From contig NZ_JANKZL010000001.1 in the NCBI RefSeq assembly GCF_027568395.1, positions 248,001-312,000 on the forward strand: a stretch of DNA of 64,000 bases. The letters run 5' to 3'. Positions 26,954 through 36,023 of the stretch are shown in pieces (position 1 is the stretch's first letter; each line of letters begins with the position of its first letter). The stretch is from Aminobacter sp. HY435 (lineage in GTDB: Bacteria; Pseudomonadota; Alphaproteobacteria; Rhizobiales; Rhizobiaceae). Both the position numbers and the translations under genes were made by a program. A model generated the notes under the pieces. That model saw nothing but the letters and a program-made list of their open reading frames with translations. It was not told the DNA's origin and made no database searches.

Positions 26954-27282
26954 CTACACCTCCACTACTGACTTGGCCCAGATTGATCCTGATCAAAGCG
27001 CAGCGGGAGCAAGATTGCGACTTTGGCTTGCTGAAAGGTACCGGCAGCAAAAATCCGGACGGAAGAATACACCTTATGGTAGAAAATCGGATGGCTTAAT
27101 GGCGCAAATTAAGGAAACTTTAGCCGGATCGAATTAAGGCTGACTGCAAGCGATGGGCGCAGACGGGAACTGCGTTGTTGCCAGCACTTCTATTTCCATG
27201 CCGATAACGCCCCCGACCGGCCGAGCGTCCAGCATATCGCAGGCACGCAGGCTTTAGGCAGGCCAACTGAAACGGGTCATAG
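26954..27282. other. 329-base intergenic region with an FNR/FixK-type box
   Basis: No gene is supported here. After the FNR-type box (26983-26996) the sequence becomes locally A/T-rich (27040-27130), unlike the surroundings, with only very short open frames such as a 12-codon one at 27100. It could be a long 5' leader of the diguanylate cyclase or encode a small RNA. I see no clear terminator. Confidence 0.5.
26983..26996. promoter_or_regulatory. FNR/FixK-type binding site
   Basis: TTGAT-CCTG-ATCAA, a perfect match to the TTGAT-N4-ATCAA consensus of FNR, FixK and Anr proteins. It is centred 36 bases ahead of the GFA start codon, too close for class II activation of that gene. Activation to the right would place a transcript start near 27031, leading to the diguanylate cyclase. 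Confidence 0.65.
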
Positions 27283-28353
27283 ATGCAATCTGCCGCCGCC
27301 CCGACCGATCGAGGCAACGACATTGCGAGCACAGTGGTGGCAACGATGGGCCAGTTGGGCATCGTCGGCTTGCCGCGCAACTATGAGATTTTCTACGAGG
27401 CGTTGACCGGCTCCAATCCGGCGCTCAGCCTGGAAGTAATCTCGCTTGGCGACCATCCCACCCAGGAACAGCTCGACGGCATAGGGCAGAAATTCTTTGC
27501 CCAGAACCACGGCCAGGGCATCGTCGAGCAGGCACGTGAAATCCTCGCTCGCGAGTTGGAGGGCATCGCCGGCCTTTTGCGCAACGAACGCAACCACATC
27601 GAGCGTTATGGCAAGGTGCTGGACGAGACCTCGAGCGGGCTCAACAGCCGCACTGCCATGTCGCAGGAACTGCTCCAGAAGATCGCCGGCGTCATGTCTG
27701 TCGCCACCGCGTCGACGATCGATCATGGCAAGCAATTCGCCAGCACACTCGGCGACAAGACGGCAGAACTGGAGACAGTGAAGTCGAAGCTCGAGGAATA
27801 CAAGAAGCTCGCCGACACCGATCCGCTCACCCATATCTGCAACCGCCGCGCCTTCGACAAGCGCATCGCCCGAATCTACAACGACAACAAGGGCATCCTG
27901 TTCTCGGCGCTGATCCTGGCCGACGTCGACCGCTTCAAAGACATCAACGATCGCCACGGCCACCCGGTCGGCGACAAGATCCTGCGCATCATTGCCGACA
28001 TCTTCCAGACCAGCGTGCACAGCGACATGTTCGTCGCCCGCACCGGCGGCGAGGAGTTCGCTTTGATCGTCGAAGGCACGACCGAGGAAGCGACCTACGA
28101 GATTGCCGACCGCATCCGGCTGCTGGTCGCGCAGACGCAGTTCAAGGACATCGAACCCGGCGTCAATTGCGGCCAGGTCACGGTATCGATGGGCGTCTGC
28201 ATGGCTTCCGACGGCGAAAGCCCCGAGGACCTCTACGCCAAGGCGGACCGGGCGCTCTACCGCTCCAAGCTGGTCGGCCGCAACCGCGTCACGCGCTACT
28301 CGATGATCGCCGAGCGGCCAAGCAAGAACTGGCTGCTTTACAAGAAGGACTGA
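27283..28353 (+). CDS. Diguanylate cyclase (GGDEF domain)
   Basis: 356 residues, soluble. The N-terminal ~180 residues are helical with no recognised sensor domain, ending in a coiled coil. The C-terminal GGDEF domain starts at LADTDPLTHICNRRAF, has the catalytic loop RTGGEEFAL near residue 257, and ends with YAKADRALYRSK. It makes c-di-GMP. The inhibitory I-site RxxD is not present (VHSD at that place), so product inhibition through that site is unlikely. The start at 27283 has only a weak GGGT site. A perfect FNR/FixK box lies about 290 bases upstream. Confidence 0.92.
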   Translation: MQSAAAPTDRGNDIASTVVATMGQLGIVGLPRNYEIFYEALTGSNPALSLEVISLGDHPTQEQLDGIGQKFFAQNHGQGIVEQAREILARELEGIAGLLRNERNHIERYGKVLDETSSGLNSRTAMSQELLQKIAGVMSVATASTIDHGKQFASTLGDKTAELETVKSKLEEYKKLADTDPLTHICNRRAFDKRIARIYNDNKGILFSALILADVDRFKDINDRHGHPVGDKILRIIADIFQTSVHSDMFVARTGGEEFALIVEGTTEEATYEIADRIRLLVAQTQFKDIEPGVNCGQVTVSMGVCMASDGESPEDLYAKADRALYRSKLVGRNRVTRYSMIAERPSKNWLLYKKD

Positions 28354-28399
28354 AGGCAGTTCGCCTGCCAAGGGTCGCAGCCCTTTCCACCGAAGCTTT

Positions 28400-28419
28400 T
28401 CTGGCCTATATTTTCCAGA
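28400..28419. promoter_or_regulatory. Possible operator of the RES-Xre pair
   Basis: TCTGG-N10-CCAGA lies 16 bases ahead of the antitoxin start codon, over a TATATT stretch that could serve as the -10 element. Type II antitoxins of the Xre/MbcA family commonly repress their own promoter, which would fit a site here. Confidence 0.3.
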
Positions 28420-28434
28420 GAAACGGAGAGAGCC

Positions 28435-28815
28435 ATGCAGCCCCTTCCATCACCCGGCGCAGCCACAGCCCCCGGCGCAGTCATCACCAAGGCAGCCTTG
28501 CGCGCGGCCGACATGCTTGGGCTGACCTCGAAGATCCTGTCAGCGGTCATCGGCGTGTCCGAGGCGACGGTCTCGCGCATGCGAAAGCAGGAATTTGCGC
28601 TCGAAGCCGGCAGCAAACCCTTCGAACTCGCGGTGCTGTTTGTCCGGCTGTTTCGCTCGCTCGACGCCATCGTCGGCGGCGAGGAGCCGGTGGCGCGCGC
28701 CTGGTTGCGCAACAACAACACCGCACTTGGCGCGGTTCCGCTGGAAAAGATCGTTACCATATCCGGGCTTGTCGATGTCATCTCCTACCTGGACGCCCGC
28801 CGCGCTCTCGTCTGA
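28435..28815 (+). CDS. Xre/MbcA/ParS-type antitoxin (DUF2384)
   Basis: 126 residues with a GGAGAGAG site. The N-terminal helix-turn-helix (AADMLGLTSKILSAVIGVSEATVSRM) is followed by the toxin-binding DUF2384 region (LFVRLFRSLDAIVGGEEPVARAWL, then a PLEKI stretch). This is the antitoxin half of RES-Xre modules: it binds the RES toxin and the promoter. The RES gene starts 41 bases before the antitoxin stop, so expression is coupled. The diguanylate cyclase upstream is an unrelated neighbour. Confidence 0.9.
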   Translation: MQPLPSPGAATAPGAVITKAALRAADMLGLTSKILSAVIGVSEATVSRMRKQEFALEAGSKPFELAVLFVRLFRSLDAIVGGEEPVARAWLRNNNTALGAVPLEKIVTISGLVDVISYLDARRALV

Positions 28816-29542
28816 GGCCCGCGCCATCGATGGCCGGTGCTGGCGGCTGGTCGAGGCCCAGCACCGCATATCGACGTTGAAGCTTGTCGACGACCTCGAC
28901 GAGCAGGCGGTGCTTGAACAGTTGATCGAGACGACAAAGCCTTCGATCCCCATCGAATGCCGCCACCTGCACTATCTGCTGGCGACGCCGTTCCGCTATG
29001 GCTCGAACTATCCCGCCGGCTCGCGCTTCCGCCGCGCCGGCAAGACGTTGGGCGTCTACTATGCGTCTGAAACCGTTGGCACGGCTGTCGCCGAAATGGC
29101 CTTCTACCGGCTGCTGTTCTTTTCGGAATCGCCGGATACGCCCTGGCCGAGCGACGCCGCCGAATACACGGCCTTTGCGGCGGCAATCAGCATAAGTCGC
29201 GCCATAGACCTCGGCGCCCCGCCACTGTCGTCCGACCGGGCGATCTGGACGCACCCTACCGACTATGCCGCCTGCCAGGACCTGGCCGACAGCGTCCGCG
29301 AGGCCGAAATCGGGGCGATCCGCTATATCTCGGTGCGTGATCCCTCGGGCGGCGTCAACTTCGCTCTCATGAGTTGCCGCAGCTTCGCCAAGCCAGATCC
29401 GGTCGACCACCAGACCTGGCGCATCCGCATCGGGCCGTCGGGCGTCCAGGCGCTGTGCGAATTCCCCGAGATCCGCATCGGCTTCGACCGAACCTCGTTT
29501 GCCGCAGATCCGCGCCTCAAGGACATGCGCTGGCAGCGGTAG
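28775..29542 (+). CDS. RES-domain toxin
   Basis: 255 residues from ATG 28775; the frame is open further upstream but no other ATG gives a sensible N-terminus. The RES fold is visible in FRYGSNYPAGSRFRRAG (Arg), YYASETVGTAVAEMAFYR (Glu) and the later DYAACQDLADSVREAEIGAIRYISVRDP (Ser in VRDPSGG). RES toxins such as MbcT, ParT and Res degrade NAD+ or modify proteins using NAD+, stalling growth until the antitoxin neutralises them. Transcribed with the antitoxin; the terminator after it belongs to the convergent DAHP synthase gene. Confidence 0.88.
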   Translation: MSSPTWTPAALSSEARAIDGRCWRLVEAQHRISTLKLVDDLDEQAVLEQLIETTKPSIPIECRHLHYLLATPFRYGSNYPAGSRFRRAGKTLGVYYASETVGTAVAEMAFYRLLFFSESPDTPWPSDAAEYTAFAAAISISRAIDLGAPPLSSDRAIWTHPTDYAACQDLADSVREAEIGAIRYISVRDPSGGVNFALMSCRSFAKPDPVDHQTWRIRIGPSGVQALCEFPEIRIGFDRTSFAADPRLKDMRWQR

Positions 29543-29595
29543 GAGACCGAACGGCGCGGAGGCGCGCGTTCGGCATGCCACTGGGATCTCGAACG

Positions 29596-29622
29596 AAAAA
29601 GGCGCCGGTCGAAACCGGCGCC
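29596..29622 (-). terminator. Rho-independent terminator of DAHP synthase gene
   Basis: On the minus strand GGCGCCGGT-TTCG-ACCGGCGCC is followed by TTTTT. It lies 29 bases after the DAHP synthase stop codon and separates it from the convergent RES gene. Confidence 0.93.
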
Positions 29623-29650
29623 TTGTCTCATTGAACGGCTGGGATGCCGA

Positions 29651-31024
29651 TCAGGCGCTGACCGCCTTCTTTTCCGGCTTCGGCGCGCTCTTGCGGAGCA
29701 GTTCCGAGACCAGGAACGCCAGCTCGATCGCCTGGTCGGCGTTGAGGCGCGGGTCACAATGCGTGTGGTAGCGGTCCTGCAGCTCTTCCGCCGTGATGGC
29801 GCGGGCGCCGCCCGTGCATTCGGTGACATTCTTGCCGGTCATCTCGACATGGATTCCGCCCGGGTGCGTGCCCTCGGAGCGGTGAATATCGAAGAAGCTC
29901 TGCACTTCGCTCAGGATGCGATCAAACGGACGCGTCTTGTAGCCGGCGGCAGTGATCGTGTTGCCGTGCATCGGGTCGCACGACCAGACGACCTTGCGAC
30001 CTTCCTTCTCGACGGCGCGGATCAGCTTCGGCAGGTGCTCGCCAACCTTGTCGTGGCCGAAGCGCGCGATCAGGGTCAGACGGCCGGCCTCGTTCTCCGG
30101 GTTGAGCAGGTCGATCAGCTTGAGCAGGTTGTCGGGCGTAATCGACGGGCCGCACTTGAGGCCAAGCGGATTCTTCACGCCACGGCAATACTCGATATGC
30201 GCGTGGTCGGCCTGGCGCGTGCGGTCGCCGATCCAGATCATGTGGCCCGAGGTCGCGTACCAGTCGCCCGACGTCGAGTCGACGCGTGTCAGCGCCTGCT
30301 CATAGCCGAGCAGCAGCGCCTCATGGCTGGTGTAGAAATCGGTCTCGCGCAGCGCGTAGTTGGTCTCGGACGTGATGCCCACCGCGCGCATGAAATCCAT
30401 GGTCTCGGTGATACGGTTGGCCAAGGCCTCGTAGCGCTCGCCCTGCGGGCTGTTCGACACGAAGCCGAGCATCCACTGATGCACGTTCTCAAGGCTGGCG
30501 TAGCCACCCTGCGCGAAGGCGCGCAGCAGGTTCAACGTCGCGGCCGACTGGCGGTACGCCATCTCCTGACGCGCCGGATCGGGCACGCGCGACTTCTCGT
30601 CGAAGGCCGGGCCGTTGATGATGTCGCCGCGATAGCTCGGCAGCGTCACATCGCCCTTGGTCTCGTTGTCGGCCGAACGCGGCTTGGCGAACTGGCCGGC
30701 GATGCGGCCGACCTTCACCACCGGCTGCGCACCGGCGAAGGTCAGCACGACCGACATCTGCAGGAACACGCGGAAGAAGTCGCGGATGTTGTCCGCGCCA
30801 TGCTCGGCGAAGCTCTCGGCGCAATCGCCGCCCTGCAGCAGGAAGGCTTCGCCATTGGCGACGGCGGCGAGCTGCTTTTTCAGTTTTCGCGCCTCGCCTG
30901 CAAAAACCAAGGGAGGAAAGGTTGCGAGACGAGCTTCCGTTTCCGCGAGAGCCGCAGCGTCCGGATAAGCCGGAACCTGCTGAATCGGCATGTTTCTCCA
31001 GGAAGTCGGGGACCATTTCGTCAT
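29651..31024 (-). CDS. Class II 3-deoxy-7-phosphoheptulonate (DAHP) synthase
   Basis: 457 residues from ATG 31024 (MTKWSPTSW, the usual start of rhizobial enzymes). Class II signatures: [11 protein letters not shown] near residue 65, [12 protein letters not shown] near 103, the metal-binding [10 protein letters not shown] near 345, [15 protein letters not shown] near 390. It condenses phosphoenolpyruvate with erythrose 4-phosphate, the first step of the shikimate pathway. Type II enzymes are often subject to feedback by aromatic amino acids. A leader dyad is upstream, a strong terminator downstream. Confidence 0.95.
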   Translation of the reverse strand: MTKWSPTSWRNMPIQQVPAYPDAAALAETEARLATFPPLVFAGEARKLKKQLAAVANGEAFLLQGGDCAESFAEHGADNIRDFFRVFLQMSVVLTFAGAQPVVKVGRIAGQFAKPRSADNETKGDVTLPSYRGDIINGPAFDEKSRVPDPARQEMAYRQSAATLNLLRAFAQGGYASLENVHQWMLGFVSNSPQGERYEALANRITETMDFMRAVGITSETNYALRETDFYTSHEALLLGYEQALTRVDSTSGDWYATSGHMIWIGDRTRQADHAHIEYCRGVKNPLGLKCGPSITPDNLLKLIDLLNPENEAGRLTLIARFGHDKVGEHLPKLIRAVEKEGRKVVWSCDPMHGNTITAAGYKTRPFDRILSEVQSFFDIHRSEGTHPGGIHVEMTGKNVTECTGGARAITAEELQDRYHTHCDPRLNADQAIELAFLVSELLRKSAPKPEKKAVSA

Positions 31025-31044
31025 GTTCGCACCCAAAAGTTACG

Positions 31045-31079
31045 TAGGCGGGCACCTCACCCGCGCCATCACCCGCCTA
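31045..31079 (-). other. Inverted repeat in the leader of the DAHP synthase gene
   Basis: TAGGCGGG and CCCGCCTA, 8-base perfect arms 19 bases apart, end 21 bases ahead of the start codon. No leader peptide with clustered aromatic codons is seen, so a trp-type attenuator is not supported. It may be an operator or a leader hairpin. Confidence 0.35.
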
Positions 31080-31177
31080 TGCGGGAACGCGGCTGTTTAC
31101 ACGATGCACAGCCGCTATTCCACCCTGTTTTGGGAATGTGATCGAACCTTGGGTTGCGAGTGCCTTTGGCGCTTCCC

Positions 31178-32572
<1,395 letters not shown>

Positions 32573-32726
32573 GAATTCCGTCCTGAGGCTGTCATGCGGC
32601 GGGCCCGCGCGAACCCGCAAGGTCAATCAAGGTCTTTGAAGGCGCTCAACCGGCTCCGGTGCTGGAGCCGTCCCCTGGCGCCGTTTGCGCGATGTCTGGT
32701 GCGCCACAGGTAGTGGCCAACGCACC

Positions 32727-32754
32727 AAAAGAAAAGCCCGGCAAATGCCGGGCT
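32727..32754 (-). terminator. Rho-independent terminator of DUF2059 gene
   Basis: Stem AGCCCGGC-ATTT-GCCGGGCT followed on the minus strand by TTTTCTTTT. It begins 31 bases after the stop of the DUF2059 gene. Confidence 0.9.
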
Positions 32755-32784
32755 CTCGCTATAGTGACCGTTGGTCGCGGAAGA

Positions 32785-33339
32785 TCAGTTCTTCGGCGCT
32801 TCCGGTGCTGCCGCACCTTCAGCCGCGGGCGCCTTGGTTCCGGCGACAGCCTTGAGCTTCTCACCGACCTGCTCGGCCAGATCGCGGGCGATGCCGTTCT
32901 GCCAGATGTCGGCGGCCTTGACCAATTCGCGCGTCGCAATCGGGCCATTCTCGATCAGCTTCTTGCCGGCTTCGGAACTGTAGAAGGCGGCGATCTCGGT
33001 GAGATCCTTCTCGCTGAACGCCTTGGCGTAAGCGAGCGCCGATTCCTTTTCCAGGTCGGCGCGACGCGACGCGAGCGCCAGCGTGTTCTCGTCGACGGTC
33101 TGGGTGATCAGCTCCTGCATGTCGGGGTTCTGCTGGATCAACTGCTGCTTCAGGGCTGCGGCAGCCTGCGGCAGGATGCCGTCGAACGAGTCGGTTGCGT
33201 GGATCGCGGCGATCGCGTCATGCGCAGCCTTCAGGTGGGATGCGCCGATTTCCTGCGCCTGGGCCGAGAATGCGGTAAGCGCGAAAGCCGAAGCCGCCAC
33301 CATGACGGAGAAGCCGCGAAGCCGGTTTGTCAAAATCAT
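32785..33339 (-). CDS. DUF2059 exported protein
   Basis: 184 residues. The N-terminal signal peptide (about residues 1-29) ends with an AQA site. The middle contains the DUF2059 pattern LTEIAAFYSSEAGKKLIEN near residue 110. The C-terminal tail is Ala/Pro-rich. Family function is unknown; it should be periplasmic. It is co-directional with rpiA, whose stop is 18 bases upstream of its start, so the two may be one operon. Confidence 0.88.
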   Translation of the reverse strand: MILTNRLRGFSVMVAASAFALTAFSAQAQEIGASHLKAAHDAIAAIHATDSFDGILPQAAAALKQQLIQQNPDMQELITQTVDENTLALASRRADLEKESALAYAKAFSEKDLTEIAAFYSSEAGKKLIENGPIATRELVKAADIWQNGIARDLAEQVGEKLKAVAGTKAPAAEGAAAPEAPKN

Positions 33340-33357
33340 GATGAGTAAAACTCCTGT

Positions 33358-34056
33358 TTAGCGGGCCGGGTGAACGGTTGCGACACCGTCGGAGCCGGCA
33401 ATGACGGCAACGGTGGCCAACCCCAGAAAGAGACCATGCTCTACGACGCCGGGAATGGCGTGCAGGGCATCCGAAAGCGCTCTTGTATCGGGAATACGGC
33501 CAAAAGATGCATCGATAATGAAATGTCCACCGTCCGTTACGAAGGTTTCGCCGCCGCTCTTGCGCAGCACAAGCGGACCGCTGAGACCGAGATCTTCAGC
33601 AGCCTTGGCAATGGCGATTTCAGTGGCCTTCAAACCGAACGGATTGACCTCGATCGGCAGCGGAAAACGCCCCAGCGTCTCCACCATCTTGGTCTGGTCG
33701 GCGATGACGACCATGCGCGTCGAGGCAGCCGCGACGATCTTCTCGCGCAGCAGCGCGCCGCCACCGCCCTTGACCAGGGAAAGTGCTGGATCGATCTCGT
33801 CGGCGCCATCGATGGTGAGGTCGAGTTCAGGCGTTTCGTCGAGCGTCGACAGCGGCACGCCGAGTTCACGGCACAGCGTAGCCGTGCGCTCGGACGTCGG
33901 CACGCCGATGACCTGCATGCCGGCGGCGACCTTCTCGGCCAGCAGGCGAACGAACTCCTCGGCGGTCGAACCCGTGCCGATGCCCAGGCGCATTCCGCTT
34001 TCGACATATTCCAAGGCGGCGCGCGCCGCCTCGATCTTCAAAGCCTTGGCATCCAT
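33358..34056 (-). CDS. rpiA: Ribose-5-phosphate isomerase A
   Basis: 232 residues. Motifs: [12 protein letters not shown] near residue 24, the active-site Asp stretch [27 protein letters not shown] near 80, and the final [15 protein letters not shown]. It interconverts ribose 5-phosphate and ribulose 5-phosphate in the pentose phosphate pathway. It shares the minus strand with the DUF2059 gene and is divergent from gph. Confidence 0.95.
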   Translation of the reverse strand: MDAKALKIEAARAALEYVESGMRLGIGTGSTAEEFVRLLAEKVAAGMQVIGVPTSERTATLCRELGVPLSTLDETPELDLTIDGADEIDPALSLVKGGGGALLREKIVAAASTRMVVIADQTKMVETLGRFPLPIEVNPFGLKATEIAIAKAAEDLGLSGPLVLRKSGGETFVTDGGHFIIDASFGRIPDTRALSDALHAIPGVVEHGLFLGLATVAVIAGSDGVATVHPAR

Positions 34057-34200
34057 GTTTGGTCGTAAAATCCTCGAATATCAGGCTTGGCTCCTAGCAT
34101 TTTTGCCCGTTGGGTCAAAGGCTTTATGGCTGCCTGCTTGCGCCGCCCGCCCCCCGGGGCTATCGCCTGACGCAACATCTGAACGTTGGAAAGCAGAGCC

Positions 34201-34884
34201 ATGGCCAAGCCGATCGTCGTTTTCGACCTTGACGGAACCCTCGTCGACACAGCCCCCGATCTGCTCGACAGCCTGAACCACACGCTCGTCGCCGGCGGCA
34301 TGGCAAAAGTCGACGATACGGCGTTCCGCCGCTTCGTCGGCCAGGGCGGCAAGATCATGATCGAACGCGCCTATCTGGCGCAACAGCGGCAGCTTGCGGC
34401 TGCGGAGCACGAGCGCCTGCACGATGCCTTCCTCGAGCACTATACGCTCAACATTCCCGGCCGCTCGCAGCCCTACCCCGGCGTCATCGCCGCCATGGAC
34501 CGGCTGGCAGCTGCCGGCTACACGCTTGCCATCTGCACCAACAAGTATGAAAGCCTCGCCCGCAACCTGATCCAGGGCCTGGGCCTCTCCGACCGCTTCG
34601 CCGCGATCACCGGTCCGGAAACCTTCGGCATTCGCAAGCCCGACCCCCGCCATCTCACCGAAACCATCGCGCTCGCCGGCGGCGATGTCGCGCGCGCCGT
34701 GATGGTCGGCGATTCGGTCACCGACATCGACACCGCCAAGGCTGCCGGCATTCCGGTCGTCGCCGTCGATTTCGGCTACACGGATCGCCACGTCCGCGAA
34801 TTCGAACCGTCGGCGATCATCTCGCACTATGACGAACTGACGCTGGACCTCGCACAAAAGCTTATTGATGCGGCAAGTCGCTAA
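34201..34884 (+). CDS. gph: Phosphoglycolate phosphatase (HAD family)
   Basis: 227 residues from ATG 34201 with GGAAAG upstream; an upstream TTG at 34186 gives a 5-residue extension. HAD motifs: DLDGTLVDTAPDL near residue 8, CTNK near 112, RKPDPRHL near 144, GDSVTDIDTAKAAGI near 168. Dephosphorylates 2-phosphoglycolate formed during DNA repair or oxidative stress. Standard length. It is followed by the tRNA-Val gene on the same strand but with its own promoter in between. Confidence 0.93.
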   Translation: MAKPIVVFDLDGTLVDTAPDLLDSLNHTLVAGGMAKVDDTAFRRFVGQGGKIMIERAYLAQQRQLAAAEHERLHDAFLEHYTLNIPGRSQPYPGVIAAMDRLAAAGYTLAICTNKYESLARNLIQGLGLSDRFAAITGPETFGIRKPDPRHLTETIALAGGDVARAVMVGDSVTDIDTAKAAGIPVVAVDFGYTDRHVREFEPSAIISHYDELTLDLAQKLIDAASR

Positions 34885-34891
34885 AGCCGCC

Positions 34892-34921
34892 TTGACACCG
34901 CCGCTCGGGCTCCACTATATC
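34892..34921 (+). promoter_or_regulatory. Sigma-70-type promoter of the tRNA-Val gene
   Basis: TTGACA (34892-34897) and TATATC (34916-34921) separated by 18 bases, 30 bases upstream of the mature tRNA. It starts 8 bases after the gph stop codon. Confidence 0.75.
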
Positions 34922-34951
34922 GCCGCTACGTTCGGCCTGCGGGCCTCGGAC

Positions 34952-35026
34952 GGGCGATTAGCTCAGCGGGAGAGCACACCCTTCACACGGGTGGGGTCAT
35001 AGGTTCAATCCCTATATCGCCCACCA
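34952..35026 (+). tRNA. tRNA-Val (anticodon CAC)
   Basis: Cloverleaf can be drawn: acceptor GGGCGAT/ATCGCCC, D arm GCTC...GAGC, anticodon stem CACCC/GGGTG with loop TTCACAC (anticodon CAC), T arm with GGTTCAATCC, and an encoded 3' CCA. It reads GTG. No integrase or prophage sequence follows it. Confidence 0.97.
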
Positions 35027-35149
35027 TTCTTTTCAAAGACTTAGCCAGATTTCTTAAGCAAAAAGCGCGGGCGCCTGGAATCCCGAACTGGAAATCTCCA
35101 GACAAGCCGAAGCGCGACAAGAGACAGCCAGATCCATCGGAGCAGCACC

Positions 35150-35431
35150 ATGCCCAGGTCAAGAGCTACAGTCGCAACCGAACACGGCAGCCGCTATCTC
35201 CAGCAACTTTGCAAGCACTGGGGGCACAAGTTCGCGGTCGACTTCACGCCGACTGAAGGACGCATCGACCTCGGCGAAGGCCGGATCGTCGAACTGTCCG
35301 CAGATGACAAGGCACTGATGCTTGAGCTTGAGGCCGACGACATCGAGCGCCTGCAGCAGGTCGTGGTCGATCACATCGTCCGCTTCGCCTTCCGCGAAGA
35401 ACTGGCCTTCGACTGGCGTCCCGCAGGCTGA
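35150..35431 (+). CDS. DUF2218 protein
   Basis: 93 residues. Family pattern: ATEHGSRYLQQLCKHWGHKF near the start and VVDHIVRFAFREELAFDW at the end. Small cytoplasmic proteins of unknown function; in some bacteria they lie near siderophore or oxidative-stress genes, but there is no such context here. Comes after tRNA-Val. Confidence 0.85.
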   Translation: MPRSRATVATEHGSRYLQQLCKHWGHKFAVDFTPTEGRIDLGEGRIVELSADDKALMLELEADDIERLQQVVVDHIVRFAFREELAFDWRPAG

Positions 35432-35567
35432 CCGTCGGCGCCACAGCCAACCGACAGCCGACATCCTTGATTCGACAGGGCCTTGGGTCCGCGAGTCATC
35501 GCGTGCCTGCTATCAACTTTGCTTCCCGGCCACTTGAAACGCCGTAGAACGAGAATAATTGAGGCGC

Positions 35568-35765
35568 ATGGCTGTCGATGCGACCACATCAGCAATCATT
35601 GCCGAACTCTACACGGCCCTGGAAGAACTCGGCGCCGAGCCCGAGCTTCTGGCGACAGTACGCGAATGGGGGAAGACGCTCAGCGACGACGACGTCCTGA
35701 CGCAACTCAGGGCGTTCAACCGCACAGGCACCATTTTCGAACGGATCATCTGGGATCTCGACTGA
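35568..35765 (+). CDS. Conserved-looking small protein of unknown function
   Basis: 65 residues from ATG 35568 with GAGG close upstream. Composition is protein-like (leucine- and glutamate-rich helix ELYTALEELGAEPELLATVREW, then TIFERIIWDLD) and no overlapping gene explains it. I do not recognise the family. From its stop to 36023 (258 bases) I see no gene on either strand that I would support. Confidence 0.6.
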   Translation: MAVDATTSAIIAELYTALEELGAEPELLATVREWGKTLSDDDVLTQLRAFNRTGTIFERIIWDLD

Positions 35766-36023
35766 TTCTTGCGATCGATCCCAGGCCAACAGGCGCAGTG
35801 TTCCAGAACGGTCACTCGACAAGTTTCCGCCCTCTCGAACTACCAGAATCACGAGTCGGCGGATTTCGGCTTCTACATCCAAAAAGGCACGTTCGAGGAA
35901 TACGCCACCTTCGGTCGAGGCCACGGCCATGACCTTGGCGAGTTCGACCGCTATCACAAAGACCGGGACTTGGCCGGTGGTCAACGGCACCGACGAAAGC
36001 TCGCGGACGCCGATGCTGTAGGC

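Noticed and set aside
34952-35149. tRNA-Val as an integration site of a genomic island
   Set aside because: No integrase, no repeat of the tRNA 3' end nearby and normal core genes on both sides.
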